Below are positions 1 to 10,055 of a DNA stretch of 64,000 nt, in pieces. The DNA is from Brenneria salicis ATCC 15712 = DSM 30166 (GTDB lineage: Bacteria; Pseudomonadota; Gammaproteobacteria; Enterobacterales; Enterobacteriaceae). The stretch covers positions 1 to 64,000 of the forward strand of contig NZ_QNRY01000011.1 in the NCBI RefSeq assembly GCF_003315515.1, written 5' to 3'. Numbering within the stretch: the stretch's first letter is position 1; each line of letters starts with the position of its first letter. The notes beneath the pieces are model-generated. The model made no database searches. It was not told the origin of the DNA and worked only from the letters and a program-made list of their open reading frames with translations. Position numbers and translations under genes: made by a program.

Positions 1-20
1 TGAATGCTATGATCGGCATA

Positions 21-85
21 ACTCAGTCCGGTTGGTGATTTGTTTTGATTTGGCGATTGATCAGATCGCTCAAACCGGATTGAGT
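21..85. repeat. imperfect 13-bp inverted repeat
   Basis: Positions 21-33 (ACTCAGTCCGGTT) and 73-85 (AACCGGATTGAGT) are complementary at 12 of 13 bases, with an AT-rich 39-base interior that itself contains a CGAT/ATCG pair. It lies just past the end of the kup remnant. It could be a stem-loop, a transcription terminator without a T-run, or an end of a small mobile element. Nothing in the sequence decides between these. Confidence 0.4.
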
Positions 86-118
86 TCCCTTCAGTGATCT
101 ACTATTAGGCGCAGTTAT

Positions 119-405
119 TTAGCCGAAATAATTAAGAATCAGGGAGGGCATCGCTAAAAATAACCATACTATTCTGATCGGAGCCTTACCCAGATGCTAC
201 ATGTCGGCATAAAGCGCTTCCGCACCGGTGACGGCAACAATAACCATGCCTAATGCGGCAAAGGGGAGTGTTTTGTGCTGAACAAAGCACGCCAGTGCAA
301 CCGCAGGGTTCAGTGCTTTCAACACGCCGGCATTCATCACGATCCCTCTCTGCCTAGGGCAACCAGGGTAATAAACCACACCAGCATGACAGGTCCGAAT
401 ATCCG
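119..405 (-). pseudogene. kup: Remnant of Kup-type potassium transporter
   Basis: Minus-strand translation gives two pieces in different frames that together read like the middle of Kup. The upstream piece contains RIFGPVMLVWFITLVALG. The downstream piece contains VLKALNPAV, then AVTGAEALYADM, then a TAG stop at 197-199, and continues in the same frame as HLGKAPIRI and MPSLILNYFG up to a TAA at 119-121. Kup proteins carry FGP.M..WF, LNP.WA, GEALYADMGHFG and LNYFGQGA in this order, so family and order are clear. One frameshift (between about 340 and 380) and two in-frame stops make it non-functional. The Kup family is a low-affinity K+ uptake system of over 600 residues; only about 95 codons remain. 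It begins about 10 bases beyond the kdpE stop, so part of a second potassium transporter gene has decayed beside the high-affinity one. Confidence 0.8.
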
Positions 406-415
406 GCTGACTAAA

Positions 416-1084
416 TCACTGTACGAATCGGTATCCAACGCCATTCTCTGTAATAAAATGCGCTGGCTGTGCTGGTTGTGCTTCCAGTTTCTGACGCAGA
501 TGGCCCATATAAATGCGCAGATACTGGCTATTGTCCGTTTTAGGTCCCCAGACATGCTTCAAAATCTGTGCTTGCGTTAGCACTTTCCCGGGATTGCCCG
601 CTAACAGGGCAAGTAAGCGGAATTCAGTCGGCGTCAGGTGGATATGTTCGCCGGAGCGTGTCACGGTATGCGCGTTGAGGTTGACGGTAACATCGCCAAA
701 AGTGACTACCTGCTCCTTCTCATGTTCACCACGCCGGAGCGCGACGCGTACTCTTGCCTGTAGTTCCCCGATGCCAAATGGTTTGCAAAGGAAATCGTCA
801 GCACCCAAATCTAATGCTTCGATTTTATCCTCTTCGCCCGAGCGTGCGGAAAGCACGATCACGGGATTATCACTCCACTGTCGAAATTCCCGGATGAACG
901 AAATGCCATTGCCGTCGGGCAGTCCCAGATCGAGAATCACCAGATCGGGCTGCCTGGCCGCCGCGGTGCTTAAGCCCCTGGCCAGCGTATCCGCTTCATA
1001 TACCTTGATCTCATCACTCTCCAGCGCAGTACGCAGAAATCTGCAAATTTGCTTTTCGTCATCGATAATCAGTATGTTCTTCAC
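416..1084 (-). CDS. kdpE: KdpE response regulator of potassium uptake
   Basis: This 222-residue OmpR-family response regulator is the transcription activator of the kdp operon. The receiver domain (about 1-115) has the acidic pair D8-D9 and the phospho-acceptor D52 in DLVILDLGLPDGNG. A winged-helix DNA-binding domain follows, with the typical LTPTEFRLLALL and RIYMGHLRQKLE segments. Length agrees with E. coli KdpE (225). Its ATG overlaps the kdpD stop by 4 bases, so the two are translationally coupled. KdpD phosphorylates KdpE under low potassium or osmotic stress, and phospho-KdpE drives kdpFABC. No defect is seen. Confidence 0.97.
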   Translation of the reverse strand: MKNILIIDDEKQICRFLRTALESDEIKVYEADTLARGLSTAAARQPDLVILDLGLPDGNGISFIREFRQWSDNPVIVLSARSGEEDKIEALDLGADDFLCKPFGIGELQARVRVALRRGEHEKEQVVTFGDVTVNLNAHTVTRSGEHIHLTPTEFRLLALLAGNPGKVLTQAQILKHVWGPKTDNSQYLRIYMGHLRQKLEAQPAQPAHFITENGVGYRFVQ

Positions 1085-3771
1085 AGGTTCTCCTCCAGAT
1101 TTTCCGCTAACAGCGGCACTGGTGGCAAAGGGAGGATAAGGGTAAAACAGGCACCGTTCTCAGGACGATTGGTTGCTTTAATTTCACCATGATGCATCGC
1201 TACAATAGCGCGACAGATAGCCAATCCCATCCCGACGCCTGGGATAGCCGACTCCTCACGTCCTCGAATGAATTTTTCAAAAATCTGCTGCTCCTTGCCA
1301 GGCGGGATACCTGGTCCATTATCCCAGACGTCGATCCTTATTTTTCCGGGCAGTAGGTGAGCTTTTATGCCAATTGTCGACTTATTGCCCGCATATTTCA
1401 GCGCATTTTCCAGCAAGTTGACAAAAACGCGTTCAAGCAGAGGCCCGTCGGCTTGAAGCAGCACCATCTCTTTAGGCAAATCCAGTTGAACGCTATGCGT
1501 AGACAGGATGGTTTCCAGCGACTTCAGCGCACTCCCCACAACCTCCTCAAGCGAAACCCAGTCCGTTTTCAGACGAAAACCATCAGATTCAATGCGCGCC
1601 ATGTCCAGCATATTATTCACTAAGCTAATGGTGCTCAGCGTTTGCTGACGCATCTCATTTGCCTGTTGTACATATTTCGATCCTTCTTCCGACAAATCCA
1701 GCATCAGTATCTCGGCCTGGCCGAAAAGCACCGTCAGGGGAGTGCGCAGATCATGGGACAAGGCTGAAAGCAGTGAATTTCTGAGTTCTTCACGCTCTGC
1801 CGCCAGACGTGATTGCTGTTCTCGCCGGGTGAGTTCAAGCCGCTCAAGGGCACCGGAAATGATGACCAGGAAGGTATCCAGCAAACGCTGTTGCTCAGGG
1901 ATCATCAGATGGCGCAGATTACTGGGCTCAATGACTAACAGCCCGAGCGTCCGCCCGGATGAAGCCAGCGGGAGAATCTTATAAGGTACGCCCGGCAACG
2001 TATCCGTACCAGCGCCGGCAACCTGCCCTTTATCGAAGCTCCATTTGATAATAGCGGGATCCGGCATCGTATTCAGCCTTCGCTCCGACGGCGCGACCAG
2101 GACGCCTTGTTTATCGGGAAGCCAGATTTCGCAACGGGCAAGCAACGCGGCGCTGACAACCTGCTGGCAAATTTGGGTGACGTCTGCCGGAAGAAGCGCC
2201 CGGCTTAATCCATCGGCCAGTTCATAAAGATAACGGGCGCGCTGTTCCCTGTGCCTGGCGACTCTGGCTTGATAGCGCACCCCCGCGGTCATATTGCCAG
2301 TGATCACGCCTACCGCCAACATAACCGAAAAAGTCACCAGATACTGTGCATCCATCACGGCGAAAGAGCCTGCCGGCGCCACAAAAAACAGATCAAACGC
2401 AATAATGTTAAGCACTGCGGCCACGACTGACGGAAGGCGGCCAAAACCAATCGCGATCAACACCACGCCCAACAAATAGATCATCACCAGATTAATCAGT
2501 GAAAAACCAGGCAGCAGGCATTTGCATACCAGCGTAATCAACATACACAGCGCGGCTGCCGCCAGACAACCGCGTAATTTCTGACGCCATTTTTCAGTTG
2601 AAACGCGCGAAGCAGCGACTCGCCCGCTACTGATCTCAGGCATGTCGTCGAGTGCCACAATCACCAGATCCAAATCCGGTCCGAGACGGCTCAAACGGCT
2701 GGCGAAACGATGAGAAAAACGCCAGCGGCGTTGCGGCGGGCGCCCCACAATAATTTTGCCCAAATTATGCTCCCGCGCATAACGCAACACGGCTTCCGCT
2801 TCATTAGGGTCTGACAAGGTAGCGGTAACAGCGCCCATATTCTGTGCCAGTTGCAGCGTTCGCAGAATAGCCCGGCGCCGAGTCTCCCCTTGCCGGTGCA
2901 GCGTTGGGGTTTCTACCGTCACGGCATGCCACTCGCTACCGAGTTTAGCCGCCAGCCGCGCCGCAATACGGACCAGTTTTTCACTGCCGGTGTTAGCGCC
3001 GATGCATAACAGAATCGCATCACGGGTATGCCAAACTTTCTCTTCACGCCCACGGGCGTCACGCCAGGCCCGCATCTGATCGTCAACTCGATCAGCCGTG
3101 CGGCGTAGGGCCAGTTCCCGTAAGGCAAATAAGTTGCCTTTACGGAAAAAATTCTCAATCGCGCGTTCTGCGCGATCTCCCACATAAACTTTCCCTTCCT
3201 TAAGCCGCTGACGCAGATCATCCGGCGGTAAATCCACCAAAACAACTTCCGATGCAGAGTCAAAAAAGGGATCGGGCACCGTTTCCCGCACACGAATACC
3301 CGTCACGCCACTGACGACATCATTCAAGCTTTCGAGATGTTGGACATTCACCGTGGTCAGAACATCAATGCCGGCATCAAGCAATTCATCAATATCCTGC
3401 CAGCGTTTGGGATGGAGGGAGCCCCGCGTATTCGAATGGGCAAGCTCATCCATCAGAATAACGGCGGGACGCCGCGCCAGCGCAGCATCCAGATCAAACT
3501 CCTGATAACGGTTGTGCCCGGTAGCTCGCCGAGGCAGGATTTCCAATCCCTCGAGCAAAGCAGCGGTTTCCTGGCGGCCGTGGGTTTCCACCACGCCGAC
3601 CAGCACATCCAGGCCTTGCGCACGCAAGCGGCGCGCCTCCTGAAGCATGGCCCAGGTTTTGCCTACCCCCGCACAGGCGCCAAAAAATATTTTCAGTTTA
3701 CCGCGCCCGTCGTTATCCGTCTGCGCCAGCAGTGCGTCTGGGTCCGGGCGCTGAGGCTCTTCCGTCATCAT
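1081..3771 (-). CDS. kdpD: KdpD sensor histidine kinase
   Basis: This 896-residue membrane sensor kinase is paired with KdpE. The cytoplasmic N-terminal KdpD domain has a Walker A-type motif GACAGVGKT at residues 31-39. It is followed by a Usp-like domain, four closely spaced membrane segments in the middle (about 400-500), a GAF-like region, and the kinase core with H-box SALSHDLRTPL, N-box NLLENALKYAG and G-boxes DNGPGIP and GVGMGLAI. Length matches E. coli KdpD (894). The ATG is preceded by AAGGA and lies 6 bases after the kdpC stop. Two adjacent ATG codons are possible starts; the first is used here. Confidence 0.97.
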   Translation of the reverse strand: MMTEEPQRPDPDALLAQTDNDGRGKLKIFFGACAGVGKTWAMLQEARRLRAQGLDVLVGVVETHGRQETAALLEGLEILPRRATGHNRYQEFDLDAALARRPAVILMDELAHSNTRGSLHPKRWQDIDELLDAGIDVLTTVNVQHLESLNDVVSGVTGIRVRETVPDPFFDSASEVVLVDLPPDDLRQRLKEGKVYVGDRAERAIENFFRKGNLFALRELALRRTADRVDDQMRAWRDARGREEKVWHTRDAILLCIGANTGSEKLVRIAARLAAKLGSEWHAVTVETPTLHRQGETRRRAILRTLQLAQNMGAVTATLSDPNEAEAVLRYAREHNLGKIIVGRPPQRRWRFSHRFASRLSRLGPDLDLVIVALDDMPEISSGRVAASRVSTEKWRQKLRGCLAAAALCMLITLVCKCLLPGFSLINLVMIYLLGVVLIAIGFGRLPSVVAAVLNIIAFDLFFVAPAGSFAVMDAQYLVTFSVMLAVGVITGNMTAGVRYQARVARHREQRARYLYELADGLSRALLPADVTQICQQVVSAALLARCEIWLPDKQGVLVAPSERRLNTMPDPAIIKWSFDKGQVAGAGTDTLPGVPYKILPLASSGRTLGLLVIEPSNLRHLMIPEQQRLLDTFLVIISGALERLELTRREQQSRLAAEREELRNSLLSALSHDLRTPLTVLFGQAEILMLDLSEEGSKYVQQANEMRQQTLSTISLVNNMLDMARIESDGFRLKTDWVSLEEVVGSALKSLETILSTHSVQLDLPKEMVLLQADGPLLERVFVNLLENALKYAGNKSTIGIKAHLLPGKIRIDVWDNGPGIPPGKEQQIFEKFIRGREESAIPGVGMGLAICRAIVAMHHGEIKATNRPENGACFTLILPLPPVPLLAENLEENL

Positions 3772-3777
3772 AATTCC

Positions 3778-4353
3778 TTAACGCTGTTGCAATGCATCCA
3801 GCGCCATATTCAGTTTCAGCACGTTTACGACGGGTTCACCGATAAAATACAGCAACGGATGAACAGTATTTTCATCAACCAGACGACGGACGTCCTCCTC
3901 CGGCAAATGGCGGGCCTGCGCTACACGTGGCACTTGCCACTCAGCGGCAGCCGGGTGAATGTTCGGATCCAGTCCACTGGCCGATGCGGTGACCAATTCA
4001 ACCGGCACCGTCTCGTTCGCCTGCGGATTCGCTTTGCGCAATTTAGCCACACGTTGCTTGATCGCATCGTCCTGAGTCGGATTGCTGACCGCAAGGTTGC
4101 TGCCCGAAGACGCCATCGGGTTATAAGGTGTTTCCGCCGTAGCGGAGGGGCGCCCCTGAAAATAATCTGGACGAGTGAAGTTCTGACCAATCAAGGTCGA
4201 TCCCACCACCCGATCGCCTTGCTGCGCCAATGATCCTGTTGCCGCACCAGAAAACCACCATTGCGACAGGCCGGTTGTCAACAGCGGGTACCCTACGCCG
4301 GTGATCAACGTCAACAGGATAAACAAAGAAATTGCGGGACGTAACAGATTCAT
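3778..4353 (-). CDS. kdpC: KdpC subunit of K+-transporting ATPase
   Basis: This 191-residue subunit of the KdpFABC potassium pump has one N-terminal membrane helix (about 7-29) followed by a periplasmic domain. Conserved segments include [27 protein letters not shown] and VNVLKLN. KdpC is thought to assist potassium loading of KdpA. The start is the ATG at 4353 with GAGGAG upstream. A TTG five codons earlier would overlap kdpB and gives no conserved residues, so it was not used. Confidence 0.96.
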   Translation of the reverse strand: MNLLRPAISLFILLTLITGVGYPLLTTGLSQWWFSGAATGSLAQQGDRVVGSTLIGQNFTRPDYFQGRPSATAETPYNPMASSGSNLAVSNPTQDDAIKQRVAKLRKANPQANETVPVELVTASASGLDPNIHPAAAEWQVPRVAQARHLPEEDVRRLVDENTVHPLLYFIGEPVVNVLKLNMALDALQQR

Positions 4354-4364
4354 TTTCTGTCTCC

Positions 4365-6413
4365 TCAACCCAGACCCAGAAGAGTCAATATGACATCAAT
4401 CAGTTTGATGCCGATAAATGGAACCACAAGCCCGCCCACACCGTAGATCCAGAGATTACGGCGTAACAGAGAAGCAGCGGACATCGGCCGGTAGCTCACT
4501 CCTTTCAGCGCCAACGGGATTAAGAGAACAATAATCAGCGCGTTGAAAATAACCGCGGACATGATTGCCGACGTTGGAGAGTGCAACCCCATGATATTAA
4601 GCATATTAAGCTGAGGATAAGTCACGGCGAAGGCCGCCGGGATAATCGCAAAATATTTCGCCACATCGTTGGCGATGCTGAATGTAGTGAGTGAGCCACG
4701 GGTCATCAGCATCTGTTTACCGATATGAACGACTTCCAGCAGCTTGGTGGGGTTGGAGTCAAGATCGACCATATTGCCCGCTTCCTTTGCCGCCTGCGTA
4801 CCCGAGTTCATCGCCACGGCTACGTCCGCCTGCGCCAGGGCCGGCGCATCATTAGTGCCGTCACCGGTCATCGCGACCATTCGCCCTTCGCTTTGATACT
4901 GGCGGATCAGCGCTAGTTTAGCTTCAGGCGTAGCCTCAGACAGGAAATCGTCAACACCCGCTTCCGCAGCAATGGCTGCGGCCGTTAATGGGTTATCGCC
5001 CGTCACCATCACGGTTTTGATCCCCATTTTACGCAACTCGGCGAAGCGTTCCTTGATGCCGCCTTTGATGATATCTTTCAGTTCCACGACGCCCATCACC
5101 GCACTGTCTTCGGCCACGACCAGGGGCGTTCCCCCTTTGCGCGCCACACTCTCTACCAGTTCCTCCACATCCTGCGGGAACCGGCCGCCATTGCTTTCAA
5201 CGTGTCGGCGGATTGCATCGGCCGCACCTTTTCGCAGCATTTTCTGGCCGATATTTACGCCGCTCATCCGCGTCTGGGCAGAGAAAGGAATAAAGGTGGC
5301 GTCCAGGCTCTGCAAATCCCGTTCACGCAGATTGAACCGGGTTTTGGCAAGTATCACGATGCTACGCCCTTCCGGTGTTTCATCCGCCAGCGAAGCCAAT
5401 TGCGCCGCATTCGCCAGGGCATCTTCCTTCACCCCTTTGGCGGGAAGAAACTGGCTGGCCTGCCGGTTTCCTAACGTAATGGTGCCTGTTTTATCCATCA
5501 GCAGAACATCTACATCGCCTGCCGCCTCAACCGCACGTCCACTGGTCGCTATCACATTCGCGCCCAGCATACGGCTCATGCCGGCGATACCGATGGCGGA
5601 CAATAACGCGCCGATCGTTGTCGGGATCAGGCATACCAAAAGTGCCACCAGCACCGTTACGCTGACCGGAGCGCCGCCCCAGGCGGAAAACGGGTATAGG
5701 GTCGCCGTGGCCAACAGGAAAACGATAGTCAGCGAAATCAGCAAAATGGTCAGCGCCACTTCGTTAGGCGTTTTACGACGTTGGGCACTTTCTACCATCG
5801 CAATCATACGATCGAGAAAGGTCTCTCCCGGATTAACGCTGCACTGAATCACCAACCAATCGGACAGAATACGCGTCCCGCCGGTGACAGAAGCAAAATC
5901 GCCGCCGGACTCGCGAATAACAGGGGCGGATTCGCCAGTGATGGCGCTTTCATCCACAGAAGCCCCGCCGACCAGAACCTCGCCGTCACAAGGGATAATA
6001 TCGCCCGCTTCCACCAAGACGAAATCCCCTTTACGCAGGCTGTCCGCCGCAACTTTTTTCTGTTCCGCATCATGCGCGGCTTCATACAGTTTTTTAGCCC
6101 AACTGGTGCGTTTGATACCTTTAAGACTCTCCGCCTGCGCTTTGCTGCGTCCTTCCGCCAGTGCTTCGGCATAGTTGGCGAATAAAACCGTAAACCACAA
6201 CCATACGCTGATCGCCACGGTAAAACCGATCTGGTGATCTGCGTGGTTCGGCGCTATCGCGATTGCGATCACCGTGGTCAGAATACTGCCCAGATATACG
6301 ATAAACATCACCGGATTACGATACTGAATCCGGGGGTCGAGCTTCCTGAAAGACTCGACGAACGCGGCACGCCACATGGCTTTGCGCTGTCGAGAAGGCA
6401 ATTGATGTCCCAT
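4365..6413 (-). CDS. kdpB: KdpB catalytic subunit of K+-transporting ATPase
   Basis: This P-type ATPase subunit (682 residues, the same length as the E. coli protein) hydrolyses ATP to power potassium import through KdpA. The actuator motif ITGESAP, the phosphorylation motif DKTGTIT, the nucleotide-domain stretch [11 protein letters not shown] and the hinge motif [14 protein letters not shown] are all present, with membrane segments at both ends. The ATG at 6413, preceded by GGAG, is chosen. A TTG 18 bases upstream is also in frame. The gene lies between kdpA and kdpC with short spacers. Confidence 0.97.
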   Translation of the reverse strand: MGHQLPSRQRKAMWRAAFVESFRKLDPRIQYRNPVMFIVYLGSILTTVIAIAIAPNHADHQIGFTVAISVWLWFTVLFANYAEALAEGRSKAQAESLKGIKRTSWAKKLYEAAHDAEQKKVAADSLRKGDFVLVEAGDIIPCDGEVLVGGASVDESAITGESAPVIRESGGDFASVTGGTRILSDWLVIQCSVNPGETFLDRMIAMVESAQRRKTPNEVALTILLISLTIVFLLATATLYPFSAWGGAPVSVTVLVALLVCLIPTTIGALLSAIGIAGMSRMLGANVIATSGRAVEAAGDVDVLLMDKTGTITLGNRQASQFLPAKGVKEDALANAAQLASLADETPEGRSIVILAKTRFNLRERDLQSLDATFIPFSAQTRMSGVNIGQKMLRKGAADAIRRHVESNGGRFPQDVEELVESVARKGGTPLVVAEDSAVMGVVELKDIIKGGIKERFAELRKMGIKTVMVTGDNPLTAAAIAAEAGVDDFLSEATPEAKLALIRQYQSEGRMVAMTGDGTNDAPALAQADVAVAMNSGTQAAKEAGNMVDLDSNPTKLLEVVHIGKQMLMTRGSLTTFSIANDVAKYFAIIPAAFAVTYPQLNMLNIMGLHSPTSAIMSAVIFNALIIVLLIPLALKGVSYRPMSAASLLRRNLWIYGVGGLVVPFIGIKLIDVILTLLGLG

Positions 6414-6431
6414 ACAAGAATTCTCCGGCAA

Positions 6432-8117
6432 TTAGTGACCCAGTAATTGCAAATGTTCAACAATGGGCCCAAGGGCCAGTGACGGAATGAAGGTCAGCGC
6501 CCCCACCAACCAAACAGTACCGATGATCAGCCCGACAAACAGGGTGCCGTGAGTCGGCAAAGTGCCTGGACTCGCCGGTTGAGTTTTTCTTGACGCCAGC
6601 GATCCTGCAATAACCATCAGCGGAATGAACGGCGCGAAGCGACCCATTAACATGGCCGCGCCCAGCAACAGATTCCAGAAAGGGGTGTTGGCGGACAGAC
6701 CGGCGAACGCGCTGCCATTGTTATTCGCCGCAGAAGAAACCGCATACAGCACTTCGCTGAAACCATGCGCGCCTGGATTGAGCATTCCTGCACGACCGGC
6801 TTCGGACATCATCGCCAGCGCCGTGCCCAGCAGCACCAGGCAGGGAGTTATTAAGATATAAATCGCCGCCATCTTCATTTCCGGCACTCCGATTTTCTTA
6901 CCGAGGTATTCGGGGGTCCGGCCGATCATCAACCCGGCGATAAATACCGCCAGCAGCACATTCATCAACATGCCGTACAACCCTGAACCAACGCCGCCGA
7001 ACACCACTTCACCCAGTTGTATCAACCACATAGGGATCATGCCGCCCAACGACGTAAAGGAGTCATGCATGGCGTTTACCGCTCCGCAAGAGGCAGCGGT
7101 GGTAATGACGGCAAACAGGCTGGAATTGAGAATGCCGAACCGGCTTTCTTTTCCTTCCCAGTTCATCGCGCTGTCGGCGCCGGATGCCAGCAGATGCGAA
7201 TTCCCCTTCACTTCGGCCATCATCACCAATGTGACCGCCAACACGAACATCAAAGACATCGCCCAAAGAATGGTTTTACCCTGACGACGATCGCCCACCG
7301 TCTCACCAAAGGTAAAACACAGAGCCGCCGGGATAATTAATATCGCCAGCATTTGAACGAAGTTGGTCAACGCTGTCGGGTTTTCAAACGGGTGCGCGGA
7401 GTTAGCGTTAAATAAGCCGCCTCCATTGGTTCCGAGCATCTTGATAGCTTCTTGCGAGGCCACCGGTCCCATAGGTAGTGTTTGCTGAACGCCTTCAAGC
7501 GTGGTGACGGTCAAATACGGGCTGAAGTTCTGTATCGCACCCTGGCTAACCAAAAACAGCGCCATAATGAACGACAACGGCAACAGGACGAACAGCGTAA
7601 TACGCACCAGATCCCGCCATGCATTGCCCAGGTTATCCGTCGTATGGCGGGCAAAACCACGGAACAGTGCAAATAGCACCGCAATCCCGGTCGCCGCTGA
7701 CAAAAAGTTCTGTACGGCAAGGCCGATCATTTGGCTGAAATAGCTCATGGTGGATTCACCGGCATACGACTGCCAGTTAGTGTTACTTACGAAACTGATT
7801 GCGGTATTCAATGCCAAATGCCAGGACAGCCCGCCGAACCCCTGCGGATTCAAGGGCAAAATTCCCTGCATTATCAAAATAGCGAACAAAAAAATCACGC
7901 CGAGCAGGTTGAACAACAAGATAGCGTACAGATATTGACGCCAACACATTTCCCCCTCTGAAACCCCACACAGACGCCATATCCAACGCTCAACACCCGC
8001 CATCGCGGGTAATGAACAATCCTGCGCCATCGTTGTCATCCACCGCCCCAGCGGTTGGGCCAGCACAAGCAAAACCACCATAAAGGTGGCCAGCAATAAA
8101 AACGCTTCGGCTGCCAT
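6432..8117 (-). CDS. kdpA: KdpA potassium-binding subunit
   Basis: KdpA is the channel-like subunit (561 residues) that selects and moves K+. It is a polytopic membrane protein with the repeated filter loops of the superfamily of K+ transporters, for example [28 protein letters not shown] and [10 protein letters not shown]. The start is the ATG at 8117, preceded by GGAGGA. It shares one base with the kdpF stop (TGATG). A longer in-frame reading to 8222 adds 35 residues that overlap kdpF and are unlike the family, so it was rejected. Confidence 0.97.
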   Translation of the reverse strand: MAAEAFLLLATFMVVLLVLAQPLGRWMTTMAQDCSLPAMAGVERWIWRLCGVSEGEMCWRQYLYAILLFNLLGVIFLFAILIMQGILPLNPQGFGGLSWHLALNTAISFVSNTNWQSYAGESTMSYFSQMIGLAVQNFLSAATGIAVLFALFRGFARHTTDNLGNAWRDLVRITLFVLLPLSFIMALFLVSQGAIQNFSPYLTVTTLEGVQQTLPMGPVASQEAIKMLGTNGGGLFNANSAHPFENPTALTNFVQMLAILIIPAALCFTFGETVGDRRQGKTILWAMSLMFVLAVTLVMMAEVKGNSHLLASGADSAMNWEGKESRFGILNSSLFAVITTAASCGAVNAMHDSFTSLGGMIPMWLIQLGEVVFGGVGSGLYGMLMNVLLAVFIAGLMIGRTPEYLGKKIGVPEMKMAAIYILITPCLVLLGTALAMMSEAGRAGMLNPGAHGFSEVLYAVSSAANNNGSAFAGLSANTPFWNLLLGAAMLMGRFAPFIPLMVIAGSLASRKTQPASPGTLPTHGTLFVGLIIGTVWLVGALTFIPSLALGPIVEHLQLLGH

Positions 8118-8206
8118 CAGAGTTCCTCCGCCCGGAAAAGGGCATAAAACAGATAGGCCAGTAACAAAAACACCAGCGCGATGCCAGCTATCAACCCTAT
8201 GTTCAC
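8117..8206 (-). CDS. kdpF: KdpF small membrane subunit
   Basis: This 29-codon gene starts at GTG (8206-8204), preceded by GGAG at 8217-8214, and ends at a TGA that overlaps the kdpA ATG by one base. The product begins [13 protein letters not shown] and ends YALFRAEEL: a single hydrophobic helix with a charged C-terminus. E. coli KdpF is also 29 residues and occupies the same place before kdpA. It stabilises the KdpABC complex in the membrane. Its small size keeps it out of ordinary ORF lists. Confidence 0.9.
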   Translation of the reverse strand: MNIGLIAGIALVFLLLAYLFYALFRAEEL

Positions 8207-8241
8207 AGCAATTCTCCAACATATTGAGTGTTGATAAATCT

Positions 8242-8270
8242 TAGATAAATAAAAATAAAAATGTCGTCAA
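8242..8270 (-). promoter_or_regulatory. candidate kdpFABCDE promoter
   Basis: On the minus strand TTGACG (8270-8265) is followed after 17 bases by TATCTA (8247-8242), about 36 bases before the kdpF GTG. The spacer is a T-rich run. KdpE sites in E. coli are T-rich, which is suggestive only. The upstream stretch to 8523 is otherwise AT-rich and without a gene. Position and spacing fit a sigma-70 promoter, but the -10 match is poor. Confidence 0.35.
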
Positions 8271-8523
8271 TTTCCCTTCTGCACATATATAAAAAATATA
8301 AAAATAGAGTGATAGAGATGATGTTTTACCTGACGGCGTATCTTAAATGACGGGAAAAAACAGCGGGAATGCCGGTTTCTCGAACAAAACCGGCAATAAG
8401 CTCCAAGCTGCGAATAGCCCAAATCAATGGCGATGATAAAAAAAGATGAGGCGGGTTATTTAAATATCACAGTAAAAAACTCATGTTGTATTATTCCCCT
8501 CTGTCATGAAGTTAATGTCAGCG

Positions 8524-8748
8524 TTAATTATTGGCGATAATGCACGAAGTATACGACGGGCCTTCAGTAATAATCGTTCCGTCATAATGGTTGAAGGATA
8601 TCTGATGAATTTCTTGTTTGCCTCCTTTATTACCGTTGTTACAAAGCCTTTCAACAATGCCACGCAAGACTTCAGGGTGTGTGAAATGATACTGCGCGGC
8701 CACTCGGCCAACCTCATCTTTTGCGCCGCTGTGAAAATACCCTCTGCC
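8524..8748 (-). other. unrecognised open frame, possible gene remnant
   Basis: A 74-codon stop-to-stop frame with protein-like composition reads ...AAQYHFTHPEVLRGIVERL... and ends ...SCIIANN. It has no ATG; TTG and GTG codons occur inside. I do not recognise the family. Overlapping frames on both strands are also open, and neither has a convincing ribosome site. It may be a fragment left by deletion between the kdp operon and the accessory region. Confidence 0.25.
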
Positions 8749-8752
8749 CTAA

Positions 8753-9043
8753 AGACACAGGAGACATGGCCTGACTGGTGGCACTGCGCCAACCACAATC
8801 CTAATCCGTGCCCTGATATTCATCGCTGATGAAAACATCGCTCAGATAAGCGAATTTGTCAAAGTCCGTAATGATATGGGCAAAACCGACCTGACGGTTG
8901 CGCCGACCGTGACGGAACACGCCGGAAAAAATACTATTTTTATCGACATTTCGACATTTCGACATTTCGACATTTCGACATTTCGACAGTTTGTCTGTCT
9001 ATGCCTTGGGCCCAGTAGGAGCGGGGCAGAAAACTATGAATAA
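8753..9043 (+). other. unrecognised open frame containing an 8-bp repeat tract
   Basis: This 96-codon frame runs from a TAA at 8750 to a TAA at 9041. The first part has protein-like composition (TTILIRALIFIADENI, then VKVRNDMGKTDLTVAP). The frame then runs through the tandem repeat at 8943-8990, which gives a DISTFRHF-type repeat in translation. The only internal ATG is at 8876, without a clear ribosome site. The product is not recognised. It may be the tail of a lost gene whose downstream part was overwritten by repeat expansion. Confidence 0.25.
8943..8990. repeat. tandem 8-bp repeat, TCGACATT x5 plus one variant
   Basis: Five perfect head-to-tail copies of TCGACATT (8943-8982) are followed by a sixth, TCGACAGT (8983-8990). 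The unit is not a multiple of three, so a change in copy number would shift any reading frame crossing it. There are no spacers, so it is not a CRISPR array. Confidence 0.95.
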
Positions 9044-9388
9044 ACACAGTATTTAGCTCATTTAAATCCTTGCTAATTCGGAAATCGGGAACGGTGCCAG
9101 CGATGAATATTCCCGTTATCTCGCTTGCTTAAATATTCCCACGCTCAGGCATAATATTTAAATATCATACTCTTGATTAGAGTTGTTATCAATTTAACCC
9201 ATATAAATATAAAAATCCTGTCATTTTATAAATTTCATATATGTTCCACTTCCGTAACCCGCTTCTCAATGTTATCTGGTTTTGCGCTTTTGCCAGTACT
9301 GAAAAAAAGAAAGAGATAGCCCAAAATCCAGTAAGATTCTCAGTCATTCATCATTAAAGTCGGAGATTATATTAGTTTCAAAACTGGG
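9044..9388. other. AT-rich intergenic stretch, no gene seen
   Basis: This 345-base stretch is AT-rich, with short stop-riddled frames on both strands. I see no RNA gene, terminator or recognisable protein fragment in it. Confidence 0.5.
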
Positions 9389-9827
9389 GTGTTAAGTTTT
9401 TCATATATTAAAAATCAGATGACCCATGTTGATATCTATTATATTAGTCTGAGAAATGAGGATATCAAAAACAACCCTCCCGCCGGCGCCGTGATTAAGA
9501 GTTCGGAAATATCTCATTTCCTGTATGGGGTACACGATAAAATAAAAAACGCCGATTATCTTTTTATCTCAGGTGCTGCGCAGAGAACAGGAACCTGAAC
9601 AACATAATCTGATATCGGTTAAGGATGGCGTCGTTCATCCGAAGCAGGTAATGGCGGTTATTCAAAAGGTGGGGATTGAAGAGTACGGTAGGAAAGACGG
9701 CTATCGGTATTATAGGCGATGTTCCATGCTGATGAATAATGATATCAGCACGGCTGTCAGTTATCAGTTATCGGCTATTTGGCTGATAATGAACGACGAT
9801 GCGTACAACATGTGTCGGCAAGATTAA
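9389..9827 (+). pseudogene. unrecognised gene, apparently split by a frameshift
   Basis: Two overlapping plus-strand frames look like halves of one protein. The first (9389-9598) contains AGAVIKSSEISHFLYGVHDK and IKNADYLFIS. The second (9573-9827) contains EQEPEQHNLISVKDG, VHPKQVMAVIQKVGIEEY and GYRYYRR. Joining them near 9573 by a one-base shift would give about 145 residues. The family is not recognised and the first start (TTG or GTG class) has no strong ribosome site. It could also be two small ORFs. From the stop to 10055 there is only a 7-bp stem-loop (9835-9853, AAGCAAC/GTTGCTT) and a GGCGAATTCGCC palindrome at 9916-9927. Confidence 0.3.
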
Positions 9828-10055
9828 GCTGGTTAAGCAACCCGCCGTTGCTTGATCGGATCAATACCATCAAGTCACTTTAGGGATTAGACCCGTTCTG
9901 AATAATTCGAATTGCGGCGAATTCGCCGGGAACGAATTCGGCGATCCAACAACGGGGCTGCGATGAGCAACAGGATGTCTCCTATCCATCACCAGGCTTT
10001 ACCAAACTGTTCACGGGATGGGTAACACGGTTGCGAAGGCATTGCCAAAACGCTA

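Noticed and set aside
4972-5847. 291-residue plus-strand frame opposite kdpB
   Set aside because: Ser/Thr/Arg-rich antisense translation of a strongly conserved gene.
8506-8829. 107-residue plus-strand frame after kdpF
   Set aside because: No ribosome site or family features; the opposing minus frame is equally open and looks more protein-like.
8943-8990. possible CRISPR array
   Set aside because: The repeat units are 8 bases long and directly adjacent, with no spacers and no cas genes.
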